Part shown: in pieces, positions 1 through 9,245 of the stretch | How positions within the stretch are numbered: the stretch's first letter is position 1 | Layout of the letters: every line of letters starts with the position of its first letter | DNA from: Prauserella salsuginis | Lineage (GTDB): Bacteria > Actinomycetota > Actinomycetes > Mycobacteriales > Pseudonocardiaceae | DNA length: 64,000 nucleotides | Direction of reading: 5' to 3' | NCBI RefSeq assembly: GCF_024648885.1 | Contig: NZ_JANBBF010000013.1 | Coordinates: 1-64,000, forward strand | The notes under the pieces: generated by a model | Told to the model about the DNA's origin: nothing | Seen by the model: only the letters and a program-made list of their open reading frames with translations | Database searches by the model: none | Translations under genes and position numbers: made by a program

Positions 1-1
1 G

Positions 2-121
2 TTCTACCGCCGGCTCGCCGAGGCCATTGCCGGCACGGGCGAGGTGCCGGTCGACCCGCATGAGGCGGTCGAGGTCCTCGAACTCGTCGAACGCGCCCAC
101 AGCCACCCGACCCGGCGCTGA
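2..121 (+). CDS. C-terminal end of a Gfo/Idh/MocA-like oxidoreductase (partial)
   Basis: An open frame enters from the left edge and stops with TGA at 119-121, giving 39 residues. The tail has the shape of the end of Gfo/Idh/MocA-family NAD(P) dehydrogenases: FYRRLAEAI, then a PVDPHEAVEVLELVERA stretch and a basic end. It lies 33 bp ahead of the next gene on the same strand, so it is probably the first or an earlier gene of the 1-4.2 kb catabolic operon. The family call rests only on this tail and is tentative; the catalytic part is outside the window. Confidence 0.55.
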   Translation, partial: FYRRLAEAIAGTGEVPVDPHEAVEVLELVERAHSHPTRR

Positions 122-154
122 AGCGATCGCAGAGAGAAGAAGGTGGATATCTCC

Positions 155-1276
155 ATGCCCACAGGCAACGCACCCGCCGAACGGGTCGTCGTGCTCGGTG
201 GCGGCATCATCGGTGTCTCGACGGCCACGCACCTGCGCCGCCGCGGCGTCCCGACGGTGCTGGTGACCGAGGACGAGCTCGCGAGCGGTGCTTCGGGCCG
301 ATCGCTGTCATGGCTGAACTCTGCGGGGAGCCGGTCGGCGCCGTACCACGCGCTGCGCGTCGCCGGGATCGATCGGTACCGCACGCTCTTCGCCGCCGAT
401 CCCACCCGTGACTGGTTGCGGTTCGACGGCGGTCTCTGCTGGAAGCCGTCACCGGACGAGGCCCACGGGCGGCATCAGGCCGAACTGCGCCACGGCTACG
501 AATCGCACCTGCTCACTCCCGACGAGGCCGCGCGCACGGTGCCCGGCGTGGATCCGCAAGCCGTCAGCGGGCCCGCCGTGCACAACCCCGGTGAGGGCTG
601 GGTATCGCTCCCGCACCTGATCGAGAGTCTCGCCACCGAGTTCGTCGACGCGGGCGGTGAGCTCGTCACCGGCGCAGGCCGGTCGAGCGTGCGGACGGCG
701 GGTGGCAGGACCGCCGGCGTCCGCACCGCGGACGGCAGGGACGTCGACGGCGACACGGTCGTCGTGGCGTGCGGCGCGCAGACCCCGGAGGTCGCCGCGG
801 AGCTGGGTGCGACCGTGCCCGGCGCCTCGCCGCCGGCGATGCTCGTGGTGACCGAACCGGCTCCCGTGCCGTTGCCGGCGGTGCTCAACACGCCGCGGGT
901 GGCCGTGCGCCCGAACCCCGGCGGGACGTTCGCGCTCGACCACGACTGGTACACCGACCGCATCGCGATCTCCGCGGCGGGCGAGTACACGGTCGACGAG
1001 GCGGTCGTGAAGGAGCTCGTCGCCGAGGCGGCCAACGTGCTCGCGGGCGACACCGGGTTGACCGCGGCCTCGTGGAAGCTCGGTCCCAAACCGATCCCCG
1101 GCGACGGGGAGCCCGTGTTCGGACGACTCTCCGAGACGCCGGGCTGCTACGTCGCCTTCACTCATTCCGGAGCCACACTCGGCCTCATCGCGGGCGAACT
1201 GATCGCCCACGAGCTCGGCACCGGCTCCGATCACCCGATGCTCGCCCCGTTCCGCCCGGAGCGGTTTCAGCGCTGA
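155..1276 (+). CDS. FAD-dependent oxidoreductase, DAO (D-amino-acid oxidase-like) family
   Basis: The protein of about 373 residues opens with an FAD-binding Rossmann motif (VVVLGGGIIGVSTATHLRRRG) and continues with SGRSLSWLNSAG, as in DadA/DAO-type deaminating oxidoreductases. The C-terminal part, CYVAFTHSGATLGLIAGELIA, closes the FAD site as usual for the family. It would oxidise an amine or imino acid in the cytoplasm; the substrate is unknown. I start at ATG 155 because the purine-rich site at 131-142 sits at a workable distance from it, while the in-frame GTG at 143 abuts that site. It is followed by the importer gene after 57 bp, so a substrate brought in by that carrier is a reasonable guess. 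Confidence 0.85.
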   Translation: MPTGNAPAERVVVLGGGIIGVSTATHLRRRGVPTVLVTEDELASGASGRSLSWLNSAGSRSAPYHALRVAGIDRYRTLFAADPTRDWLRFDGGLCWKPSPDEAHGRHQAELRHGYESHLLTPDEAARTVPGVDPQAVSGPAVHNPGEGWVSLPHLIESLATEFVDAGGELVTGAGRSSVRTAGGRTAGVRTADGRDVDGDTVVVACGAQTPEVAAELGATVPGASPPAMLVVTEPAPVPLPAVLNTPRVAVRPNPGGTFALDHDWYTDRIAISAAGEYTVDEAVVKELVAEAANVLAGDTGLTAASWKLGPKPIPGDGEPVFGRLSETPGCYVAFTHSGATLGLIAGELIAHELGTGSDHPMLAPFRPERFQR

Positions 1277-1333
1277 ACACCGCCGCCCGCACCCGCACTC
1301 ATGGGTGCGGGCCCGAGCCCGGAGGAGACCACC

Positions 1334-2677
1334 GTGACCGTCGACGATCCGCAGCGGACCGCCCCCGCACCGCAGCCGAAAGGGGGTGAACGCGCCCGCA
1401 AGAAGGTGCTGGTGTCGGCCATGCTCGGCAACGTCGTCGAGTACTACGACTTCAGTCTGTACGGAACACTGGCCGTCATCATCTCCAGACAGTTCTTCCC
1501 GGAGAGCGACGCAGCGGTGGGACTGCTGTCGACATATGCGGGTGTCGTGCTCGCCTACGCGCTGCGTCCGCTCGCGGGCATGGTGCTCGGGCCGGTCGGC
1601 GACCTGAAGGGACGCCGGTTCGTCCTGATCCTCACCCTCGCAGTGATGAGCATCGGCACCGCGGGCATCGGCCTCATGCCGACCTACGCGGCGATCGGCA
1701 TCTTCGCGCCGATCCTCATTCTGCTGTGCCGGGTGTTGCAGGCCATCGGTGCGAGCGTGGAGTACACGACGGCGGCCAACTTCATCTTCGAACACGACCG
1801 CGGGGATCGACGCAACTTCCTCGCCGGGCTGAGCGTCGCATCCACCTCCGTCGGACCCTTGCTGTCCACATTGGCCTGTTACCTCGCGATCTCCGCGATG
1901 CCGGAAGAGGCGTTCAACTCGTGGGGCTGGCGGATCCCGTTCCTGCTGTCGATCCCGATGGCCCTGATCGGCATCTACATCCGCAGGCACGTCGAGGAAA
2001 CGCCCGAGTTCAAGGAGGTCGCCGAGGCCGCCAAGCGGAGCAAGGTCAAGCAGACACCGTTCCGCACCGCGGTGCGGTACCACTGGCGGGAGATGCTGAA
2101 GGCGATCGGCCTCGGTGCGGGCCAGCGGGTCGGCTCGTTCGTCATCCAGGCCTACTTCGTCACCGCGATGGTCAGTGCCGGCTTCGCCGCGTCGAACGCC
2201 CTGCTCGCGTCACTGCTCACCTACGCGATCGGGCCGATCCCGGCCATCTGGGGCGGCAAGGTCGCCGACCGCTACGGCGCGAAGCTGCCGCTCGTGGTCG
2301 GATACGGCCTGTTCGTGGTGCTGACCGTGCCGACGTTCGTCGCGATCGGTTCGGGTTCCCTCGGGCTCGCGATCGTCGCCGTCGTGGCGTTCACGTTCAT
2401 CAACAACTTCGTCGGCGCGCCGTTGACGACCGCGTACGTGATGAGCTTCCCGCCGGAAGTGCGTTCGAGTGCCTCGGCACTGAACTACAACATCGGCACG
2501 ACGATGCTCGGGTCGACGGCCGGGCTGGTCGCGGTGTGGCTGTTCGACCTCACCGGAACGAACACCGCCTTCGGCTGGTACATGACGGCGATCTGTGTCG
2601 TGTCGGTGCTCGTGTCGCTGTTCGCCATGCCGGCGGCCGTCGACGAACAACGACGTACCGAGGTGCGGAGCGCGTGA
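1334..2677 (+). CDS. MFS transporter, metabolite:H+ symporter (MHS) type
   Basis: A polytopic membrane protein of 447 residues with about 12 hydrophobic segments. The N-terminal NVVEYYDFSLYGTLAVI block and the loop GPVGDLKGRRF are typical of the MHS branch of the major facilitator superfamily (ProP, KgtP, ShiA relatives), which import small carboxylates or amino-acid-like solutes with protons. Start at GTG 1334, seven bases after GGAGGA at 1321-1326; an upstream in-frame ATG at 1301 has no such site. Its stop overlaps the start of the next gene by one base (TGATG), so the two are translationally coupled. Substrate not determinable; context suggests an amino or gamma-glutamyl compound. Confidence 0.9.
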   Translation: MTVDDPQRTAPAPQPKGGERARKKVLVSAMLGNVVEYYDFSLYGTLAVIISRQFFPESDAAVGLLSTYAGVVLAYALRPLAGMVLGPVGDLKGRRFVLILTLAVMSIGTAGIGLMPTYAAIGIFAPILILLCRVLQAIGASVEYTTAANFIFEHDRGDRRNFLAGLSVASTSVGPLLSTLACYLAISAMPEEAFNSWGWRIPFLLSIPMALIGIYIRRHVEETPEFKEVAEAAKRSKVKQTPFRTAVRYHWREMLKAIGLGAGQRVGSFVIQAYFVTAMVSAGFAASNALLASLLTYAIGPIPAIWGGKVADRYGAKLPLVVGYGLFVVLTVPTFVAIGSGSLGLAIVAVVAFTFINNFVGAPLTTAYVMSFPPEVRSSASALNYNIGTTMLGSTAGLVAVWLFDLTGTNTAFGWYMTAICVVSVLVSLFAMPAAVDEQRRTEVRSA

Positions 2678-4224
2678 TGGATCGCGCCACCGTGGCCGAA
2701 CTGGGCCTGCGCGCCCGGTTCGGCAGGAAGGAACCCGTCGAGGGCCGCCGCGGCATCGTCGTCACCTCGCATCCGCTCGCCGTCCGCGCGGGAACGGACG
2801 TGCTGAAGGAGGGCGGCAACGCATGCGATGCGGCGTTGGCGGCCGCCGCGGCCCAACTGGTCGTCGAACCGCATATGACCGCGGTGACGGGCGGGTTGTC
2901 GATGCTGTATCACGACGCGGCATCGGCCACGTCGTCGTATCTCAACGGCAACGTCGCGGCGCCGCTGACCCGGCTGGCCGGTTTCGGCGGTGCCGACCTG
3001 AGCACCGGCCGCGGCGTCCCCGTGCCCGGCTGGTGGCCCGCGTTCCGCGCCGCTCATGCCCGGTTCGGCACGGGGACCCGGAACCGGCTGCTGGCACCCG
3101 CCGTCCAGCTGGCGCACGACGGCTTCCCCGTTCATCCGTACCTGTTCGGCGAGCTGTACGCGCATCGAGCCGAGCTGGGCGCGCATCCGCAGGCGCGGGA
3201 GGCTTACCTGCCCGGCGGCAGTCTCGTGGCACCAGGGGACACGCTGCGGCAGGAACGCCTCGGCCGCACGCTGCAGCGGCTGCGCGACGAGGACCTCGAC
3301 TACTACCTCGGCGACTTCGCCCGCGCCTTCTCCTCCGAATGCGTCCGTGGCGGGGGCGTCATCACCCCGGACGACTTCCACGCCTACGAACCGGGCTGGT
3401 ACGAACCGGTGCGTGGCAGCTATCGCGGTGTGGAGGTGGTGGCGTCGGCCCCGCCCGACGACGGTGGCGCTCAGCTGGTCGATGCGCTGCACCGGCTGGA
3501 GACCTGTGACGTGCCGTCGATGGGGCCCGCGACGGAATCGGCCGACACGCTGGAACTGCTCGCCCGCGTGCACAACGACGTCTACTACGCGCCGGCGCGG
3601 ACCGGGGAGGAACCAGCCCCGGCGGGAGGGCCGCGGCACGGCCGGATGCCCTCACCGGGAACCATCCACGTGACCGTGGTGGACGAGCGGCGCAACATCG
3701 CGTCGATCACGCATTCGCACATGGCCTCACCGTGGGTGAACGGCCTGTTCGCCGAGGGAACGCAGCTGTCCGGCGGCGGGTCGTTCTTCCAGCGTGGAAT
3801 GCCCGAGCCCGGCCGGCGAGCCCGGGTCTACCTCGCGCCGAACCTGCTGCTCTCCGCCGGGCGGCCGGTGCTCGCGTCCGGTTCGCCGTCCGTCTCGCTC
3901 GTGGCGTGCCTACTGCAGAACCTCGTGCACCTGGTCGATTTCGGCCTGCCCATCGAGGAGGTCGTCGCGATGCCGCGATTCGGTGCCCGCCCGCACGAGC
4001 CCGAGCACGGATGGCTGCCCGGCGTCACGCTCGAACACGGATTCCCCGCCGACGTCGACACCGAGTTCCGCCGCCGATGGGCCGCCAGCGGGGGATGGCT
4101 GTCGGACCTCGGGCCGTGGCATTCGCTCACGGGCAACTTCGAGGGCGTCACGCTCGATGCGGGGTCCGGCCTGTTGCGGTCGTGCGCCGATCCGAGGAGG
4201 AACGGGGCCGCCGAGGCGTACTGA
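2677..4224 (+). CDS. gamma-glutamyltransferase-like Ntn hydrolase
   Basis: The 515-residue product has the N-terminal GGT pattern SHPLAVRAGTDVLKEGGNACDAALAA and, near residue 330, the start of the small subunit (GTIHVTVVDERRNIASITHS). There the Thr before IH aligns with the catalytic, self-cleaving Thr of TTH in classical enzymes. SGSPSVSLVACLLQNLV matches the oxyanion region. No signal peptide is seen, unlike periplasmic GGTs, so the enzyme should work in the cytosol, probably on an imported gamma-glutamyl or related amide compound. It overlaps the MHS transporter gene by one base. The family is clear; the reaction (transfer or hydrolysis, and which substrate) is inferred. Confidence 0.85.
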   Translation: MDRATVAELGLRARFGRKEPVEGRRGIVVTSHPLAVRAGTDVLKEGGNACDAALAAAAAQLVVEPHMTAVTGGLSMLYHDAASATSSYLNGNVAAPLTRLAGFGGADLSTGRGVPVPGWWPAFRAAHARFGTGTRNRLLAPAVQLAHDGFPVHPYLFGELYAHRAELGAHPQAREAYLPGGSLVAPGDTLRQERLGRTLQRLRDEDLDYYLGDFARAFSSECVRGGGVITPDDFHAYEPGWYEPVRGSYRGVEVVASAPPDDGGAQLVDALHRLETCDVPSMGPATESADTLELLARVHNDVYYAPARTGEEPAPAGGPRHGRMPSPGTIHVTVVDERRNIASITHSHMASPWVNGLFAEGTQLSGGGSFFQRGMPEPGRRARVYLAPNLLLSAGRPVLASGSPSVSLVACLLQNLVHLVDFGLPIEEVVAMPRFGARPHEPEHGWLPGVTLEHGFPADVDTEFRRRWAASGGWLSDLGPWHSLTGNFEGVTLDAGSGLLRSCADPRRNGAAEAY

Positions 4225-4313
4225 GCCCGTCGACGGGAGGGTCGGCGCCCGCGGATCAGGGCGGCTCGGCAGGGGCGAGGGGCTCCCGGGGCCGGCACCT
4301 GGACAATGGCCTC

Positions 4314-4931
4314 GTGGTGGAAACGAGCCTCTGGATGCAGAAGGTGGCCGAGAACCCGGGCCACTCCGACTGGTACGTCGAGCGGATGCGCGGCCTCGCG
4401 CGCGCAGGCGAGGACCTCGCGGGTGAGGCGCGGCTCGTGGACACCATGGCCCCGCGCGGCGCGCGCATCCTCGACGCCGGATGCGGCCCAGGACGCGTCG
4501 GCGCTGCGCTCGCAGCGGCGGGTCACGACGTCGTCGGCGTGGACGTCGACTCGACCCTGATCGCCGCAGCCGAGCAGGACCATCCCGGGCCGCAGTGGCT
4601 GGTCGGCGACCTGGCGGAACTCGACCTGCCCGCCAGGGGAATCACGACGCCGTTCGACGTGATCGTGTGCGCGGGGAACGTGATGCCGTTCCTCGCACCC
4701 AGCACCCGTGCCACCGTCCTGCAGCGGTTCCGCGAGCATGTCGCCTCCGAGGGCAGGGTCGCCGTGGGCTTCGGAACCGACCGCGGATACACGGCCGACG
4801 ACTTCTTCACCGACTCCGCCGAAGCGGGATTCGACACCGAGCTTGCGCTGTCCACATGGGATCTGAGGCCGTTCTCCCCGGAGTCAGAGTTCCTCGTCGC
4901 CGTCCTGAGCCCCCGCTCGACCACCACGTGA
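4314..4931 (+). CDS. class I SAM-dependent methyltransferase
   Basis: About 205 residues with motif I (ARILDAGCGPGRVGAAL), the acidic end of strand 2 (VVGVDVD) and a motif-II-like VGDLAELDLP followed by FDVIVCAGNVMPFL. These define a Rossmann-type methyltransferase; the acceptor is unknown. The GTG at 4314 is used because the conserved SLWMQKVAENPGHSDWYVERM N-terminus directly follows. There is no strong ribosome site, and a second GTG at 4317 is equally possible. It follows the GGT-like gene by 89 bp and may be a separate unit. Confidence 0.8.
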   Translation: MVETSLWMQKVAENPGHSDWYVERMRGLARAGEDLAGEARLVDTMAPRGARILDAGCGPGRVGAALAAAGHDVVGVDVDSTLIAAAEQDHPGPQWLVGDLAELDLPARGITTPFDVIVCAGNVMPFLAPSTRATVLQRFREHVASEGRVAVGFGTDRGYTADDFFTDSAEAGFDTELALSTWDLRPFSPESEFLVAVLSPRSTTT

Positions 4932-5113
4932 CCGTTCGCCGCCGTCGGCCGCGAACCGCAGGCCCGCGCCGGCCAGCCGTGGCCGCGTGTCGTTCGACCG
5001 GCGGTCCGCCATCGTTCACCGGCCCCCGGATGGTCTCGGATCCTTCGTAGGTGTCGCCCGACTTGTCCGATTTGTAGCGTGACGAGGGTTACCGGCTACG
5101 GAAGGGCAGCGAC

Positions 5114-6088
5114 ATGTGTGAGCAGTGTGGAGTGCCGGACGACAGACCGGACGGCGAATCCGACGAGCGGCGGGGCGTATCGCGGCGGGCGATGCTGTCC
5201 GGCGCGGCGGTGGGAGCCGGGGCACTGGCCTTCGGGTTGATGAGCGCGACCGGTACGGCGTCGGCGGCATCGCTCAAGAACGGCGCCTGGCGCAACCCCG
5301 CACAGGGTTACTTCCCGACAGGCGGGCATTTCGGGGCCGACCGCGGCGGCGTGCCCCACGCCGGTCAGGACGTCACCAACTCGACGGGTACGGCCGTGTA
5401 CGCCGCCGCGGGCGGCAGTGCCTACCGCGTCGGCTGGGGCGTGCTCTCCGGCCGCACCGGCAACGGGATCATCCTCTTCCACGGCAACAGCACCTACACC
5501 TACTACGGCCACCTGAGCCGGTTCCGCGTCAGTGAGGGCTCCTCGGTGTCGGCCGGCGAATGGATCGGCGACATGGGCACGACCGGCAATGTGACCGGTC
5601 CTCACCTGCACTTCGAAACCCACCGCGGCGGCCTGAACGGCGTCGTCGACCCGGTGTCGTTCATGCGCGCGCGTGGCGTGGACCTCGGCGGCGGCTGGCC
5701 GGCCATCGATCCCGGCGCGTCCGGCGACGTCGTCAAGGTGATCCAGTACCTGATTCGCCACCGCGGCACCTCCCTGGTGATCGACGGCGACTACGGTCCG
5801 GTGTCGGTCTCCGCGGTGAAGTCGTTCCAGTCGTCGAAGGGGCTGTACGTCGACGGGCAGGTCGGCCCGAAGACGTGGGCGAAGCTCGTGGCGACCGCGC
5901 GTTCCGGTTCGGACGGCAACCACGTGAAGGCAGCCCAGACGGCGCTCAACATCCGCAGCGCGGGCCTGCGCATCGACGGTGACTACGGCTCGGTGACGGT
6001 ATCGGCGATCCGTTCGTTCCAGAGCGTCAACCGCCTCTACGTCGACGGCGTGTGCGGGCCGGTGACCTGGCAGGCCCTCGTCGGCTGA
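5114..6088 (+). CDS. Tat-exported M23 peptidase with two peptidoglycan-binding domains
   Basis: 324 residues. A twin-arginine signal (SRRAMLSGAAVGAGALAFG, ending near TASA) is followed by an M23 metallopeptidase domain, with the HAGQD motif (residues around 76-80) and the second zinc motif GPHLHFE. Two PG-binding repeats follow, each carrying IDGDYG...SFQS...LYVDG...GP.TW. The enzyme should cut peptide cross-links of peptidoglycan outside the membrane. Start ATG 5114 has GAAGGG at 5101-5106. It stands alone, with a strong hairpin terminator 43 bp after the stop. Confidence 0.92.
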   Translation: MCEQCGVPDDRPDGESDERRGVSRRAMLSGAAVGAGALAFGLMSATGTASAASLKNGAWRNPAQGYFPTGGHFGADRGGVPHAGQDVTNSTGTAVYAAAGGSAYRVGWGVLSGRTGNGIILFHGNSTYTYYGHLSRFRVSEGSSVSAGEWIGDMGTTGNVTGPHLHFETHRGGLNGVVDPVSFMRARGVDLGGGWPAIDPGASGDVVKVIQYLIRHRGTSLVIDGDYGPVSVSAVKSFQSSKGLYVDGQVGPKTWAKLVATARSGSDGNHVKAAQTALNIRSAGLRIDGDYGSVTVSAIRSFQSVNRLYVDGVCGPVTWQALVG

Positions 6089-6130
6089 ACCGCCGGTACG
6101 TGCCCTTCGCAGTGGCGGACGGCCGCGGCG

Positions 6131-6178
6131 ACGCCCAGGCGGAGTTCCGTGCCTCGGTGTGGAACTCCGCCCGGGCGT
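6131..6178. terminator. long-stem bidirectional terminator
   Basis: An 18-bp stem with one A/C mismatch: 6131-6148 pairs with 6161-6178, with a 12-base loop. It lies between the convergent M23 peptidase and dicarboxylate-transporter genes, so it can end both transcripts. There is no T run, as often seen in actinobacteria. Confidence 0.75.
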
Positions 6179-6345
6179 GACGGCGAGGTCCACATGCGCG
6201 GCGGAGCCTGGGCGGGAAAGGGTGCGGACCCGCTGTTGCCGTCGGCAGCAGCCACCCGGAATGCCTCAGGGTGACGAGCTCGCTGCGCCGTGGGTATTGC
6301 CCGGGGTCAGTTCGTACTGCACAGGGTGGGCCGGTGCGGACGTCG

Positions 6346-7845
6346 TCAGAGGCTCACTCCGAAGACGAGCGGCACGAGCGTCACCATCGTGAGCATGATC
6401 AGGGCCATGCCTGCGAGGTTGATCAAGACGCCGGCCCGGATCATGTGCTTGATCGGCAGCTCTCCCGTGGCGAACGCGACCGCGTTGGACGGCGTGGCGA
6501 CCGGCAACATGAACGCGCAGGACACGGCCATCGCCACCGCGATGGTCATCAGCAGCGGGTCCATGCCGACGCCGACGGCGACCGATCCCATGATCGGGAA
6601 GAAGGCGGCGGCGGTGGCGGTGTTGCTGGTCAGCTCGGTCAACAGGATGACCGTGACGACGGCGATCAGCAGGAGCACCACCGGGGGCACCGGCACGCCG
6701 GCCACCTGCTGGCCGAGCCATTCGCTGAATCCGGTTTCGGAGAACGCCGCCGACAGGCTGAGACCACCGCCGAAGAGCAGCAGTACGCCCCACGGGACCT
6801 CGCTCGTCGCGCTCCACTCCAGCAACGGTCCGTTGTGCCGCCGCCCGGCGGGGATCAGGAAGAGTGCGATCGCCGCCGCCATGGCGACGACGGTGTCGGA
6901 GATGCTGCCCAGCCAGGTCCACGACGCCAGCAGGGGAAGTTCGGCCAAGGTGGGCACCACGACCCAGCAGCAGGCCGCCGCCGCGAACACGAGCAACACA
7001 CTGCGTTCCGGGCCGCTCAGCGGACCCAGCTTGTCCAATTCGGACCGGATCAGCCCACGCCCGCCCGGGATCTCGTCCAGTTCCGAGCGGAAGACCAGCT
7101 TGGTGAGCACCAGCCACGCCACACCGAGCAACACGGCGCCGAACGGCACCCCGACCAGCATCCACTGTCCGAAGCCGAGGTCGAAACCGTGGGTCGCGGC
7201 GAGGTAAGCCTTCATGAGCGCCATCGGAGGCTGGCCGATCGGAGTCGCCATCGAACCGATGGTGACGGCGTAGGCGACGCCGAGCAGCATCGCCGAACCG
7301 AGTTTCCCGGTTGCGGCGCGCTCGTCGAGGCTCGACACCAGCTGCAAAATGGACAGTCCGATCGGCACCATGATCACGGCCGTCGCGGTGTTGCTGACCC
7401 ACATCGAGATGAATGCGCTCGCCACCATCAGCCCGAACACCAGCCGTGACGGTCTGGTTCCCATCAGCAGAACGGTGCGCAGTGCTATCCGCCGGTGCAG
7501 GTTCCAGCGCTGGGTGGCGAGGCCGAGCAGGACGCCGCCCAGCACCAGGAAGATCACGGGGTTGGCGTACGGAGCGGCCGCTGCGTCCGTTTCCAGGACA
7601 CCCAGTGTGGGAAACAGCACCAGCGGCAGGAGAGCGGTGACGGGGATCGGCACCGCCTCGGTCATCCACCACGTGGCCATCAGCACGCCGACTCCGGCGG
7701 CGGCGCGAGCCGGCGCCGCCAGATCGGCGGGCAACAGCAGATAGCAGGCGATACCCAGTATCGGGCCTGCGGCCAGCGCCACCTTCTTGGTGGTCGAGAG
7801 CGTGTGCACCGAACGGTCGTCGGTGCGTTCCTGGCCAACGGTCAT
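6346..7845 (-). CDS. SLC13/DASS-family anion (dicarboxylate) symporter
   Basis: A polytopic membrane protein of 499 residues. It has the two Ser-Asn-Thr motifs diagnostic of the divalent anion:sodium symporter family (WVSNTATAVIMVP in the N-half and LTSNTATAAAFFP in the C-half) and the paired re-entrant regions around GSMATPIGQPP and LPVATPSNA. Likely substrates are C4-dicarboxylates or tricarboxylates. Start ATG 7845 is chosen because GAGGAA sits just upstream on the coding strand; the frame is open further upstream. It is divergent from the GDSL hydrolase gene, and the promoters must lie in 7846-8053. Confidence 0.9.
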   Translation of the reverse strand: MTVGQERTDDRSVHTLSTTKKVALAAGPILGIACYLLLPADLAAPARAAAGVGVLMATWWMTEAVPIPVTALLPLVLFPTLGVLETDAAAAPYANPVIFLVLGGVLLGLATQRWNLHRRIALRTVLLMGTRPSRLVFGLMVASAFISMWVSNTATAVIMVPIGLSILQLVSSLDERAATGKLGSAMLLGVAYAVTIGSMATPIGQPPMALMKAYLAATHGFDLGFGQWMLVGVPFGAVLLGVAWLVLTKLVFRSELDEIPGGRGLIRSELDKLGPLSGPERSVLLVFAAAACCWVVVPTLAELPLLASWTWLGSISDTVVAMAAAIALFLIPAGRRHNGPLLEWSATSEVPWGVLLLFGGGLSLSAAFSETGFSEWLGQQVAGVPVPPVVLLLIAVVTVILLTELTSNTATAAAFFPIMGSVAVGVGMDPLLMTIAVAMAVSCAFMLPVATPSNAVAFATGELPIKHMIRAGVLINLAGMALIMLTMVTLVPLVFGVSL

Positions 7846-8053
7846 GGGCGGTTCCTCGGTCGCGGGCAGGGTCCTCGCCGACCCTGTCGTCCGGGAAACG
7901 CTAAGCGTGGTCAAATATCGACACAAATACTAATTCTGTGCTCATTGAGACATTTCGACGATCAATGCCAGAACCGCCCGGCGCAGGCTCCGCCCCGGGC
8001 GAGGCGGCGATATCCGCATGCGCGGCGGAGTCCGTGCGTGACAAGGTGTGGAC

Positions 8054-9220
8054 ATGACGTCCGGTCCGGTCAGTGTCCCGCTCGCCGACGAGCTCGTCCT
8101 CGGGGCTCTCGAACTCGAACGCACCGAACGCGGCGTGCTGCCGCACCGGTTGCCCTCGTGGGCGCGCGGGCAGTGTTTCGACGGCCAGGGTGAGGGTGCT
8201 CAGTTGGCCCAGGCTGAGGTTCAGCCCGCCGGGGTGCGCCTCGCGTTGCGCACCTCCGCGACCTCGATCGAGCTCGACGTCCTCCGCACTCGCAAGGTCA
8301 TCCGCGGGGTCCCGTCCCGGCCCGACGGGGTCTACGACCTGCTCGTCGACGGGGAGCTCACCGAGCAGGCCACCGCGCCCGGCGGCGACGTCATCCAGGT
8401 CGACATGACGACCGGCCAGTCGCACGTCGAACGAGGCAACGTCGGCACCCTCGCGTTCACCGGCCTGCCCGCGGGCGTGAAGGACGTCGAGCTGTGGCTG
8501 CCGCACAACGAACAGGCCGAGCTCGTCGACCTGCGCACCGACGCGCCCGTCGAACCGGTGCCCCGCGCAGGCCGCCGCGTGTGGTTGCACCACGGCAGCT
8601 CGATCAGCCAGGGATCGAACGCCGCGAGCGCGTCCGCCACCTGGGCGGCGCTGGCCGCCGCGTCCGGCGGAGTCGACCTGATCAACCTCGGCTACAGCGG
8701 CGCCATGATGCTCGACCCGTTCGCCGCCCGCGTCGTCCGCGACACGCCTGCCGACCTGATCAGCCTCGAGATCGGCATCAATCTCGTCAACGCCGACGCC
8801 ATGCGCACACGCGCGTTCACCCCGGCCGTCCACGGTTTCCTCGACACCGTCCGCGACGGTCACCCGGCGAAGCCGCTGGTGGTCGTCTCGCCGCTGTACT
8901 GTCCGATCCACGAGGACACGCCGGGTCCCGGCACGTTCGACGTGGAGGCGTTGCGCGAGGGCCGGATCCGGTTCGCGGCCACCGGCGATCCCAGTGACGT
9001 CAAGGCGGGGCGGCTGACGTTGACGGTCGTCCGCGACGCGCTGCGACGGATCGTCGAGCAACGGGCGGCTCACGACCCGAATCTGTTCTATGTGGACGGT
9101 CTCGACCTGTACGGGCCGGACGACCACGACGAACTGCCGCTTTCCGACGCGCTCCACCCCGACGGCGAGGCACACCACCGCATCGGACAGCGGTTCGCGA
9201 AGCACCTCGCCACGGCGTGA
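8054..9220 (+). CDS. SGNH/GDSL-family hydrolase
   Basis: 388 residues. The N-terminal half looks like a beta-sandwich carbohydrate-binding-type region. The C-terminal half carries SGNH motifs: block I WLHHGSSISQG, a block with LINLGYSG, SLEIGINLVNAD, and the terminal HPDGEAHHRIG providing the catalytic His/Asp. Probably an esterase or deacetylase; no signal peptide, so cytosolic. ATG 8054 lies seven bases after AAGG; a GTG six bases upstream is the alternative. Confidence 0.85.
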   Translation: MTSGPVSVPLADELVLGALELERTERGVLPHRLPSWARGQCFDGQGEGAQLAQAEVQPAGVRLALRTSATSIELDVLRTRKVIRGVPSRPDGVYDLLVDGELTEQATAPGGDVIQVDMTTGQSHVERGNVGTLAFTGLPAGVKDVELWLPHNEQAELVDLRTDAPVEPVPRAGRRVWLHHGSSISQGSNAASASATWAALAAASGGVDLINLGYSGAMMLDPFAARVVRDTPADLISLEIGINLVNADAMRTRAFTPAVHGFLDTVRDGHPAKPLVVVSPLYCPIHEDTPGPGTFDVEALREGRIRFAATGDPSDVKAGRLTLTVVRDALRRIVEQRAAHDPNLFYVDGLDLYGPDDHDELPLSDALHPDGEAHHRIGQRFAKHLATA

Positions 9221-9245
9221 CCGGGACGCGGCTACCCGCCGCCGG

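Noticed and set aside
7937-7952. TGTGCTCATTGAGACA before the dicarboxylate transporter as a second copy of the 25923 palindrome
   Set aside because: Only one arm matches; the other arm and the spacing differ, so I cannot separate it from chance.
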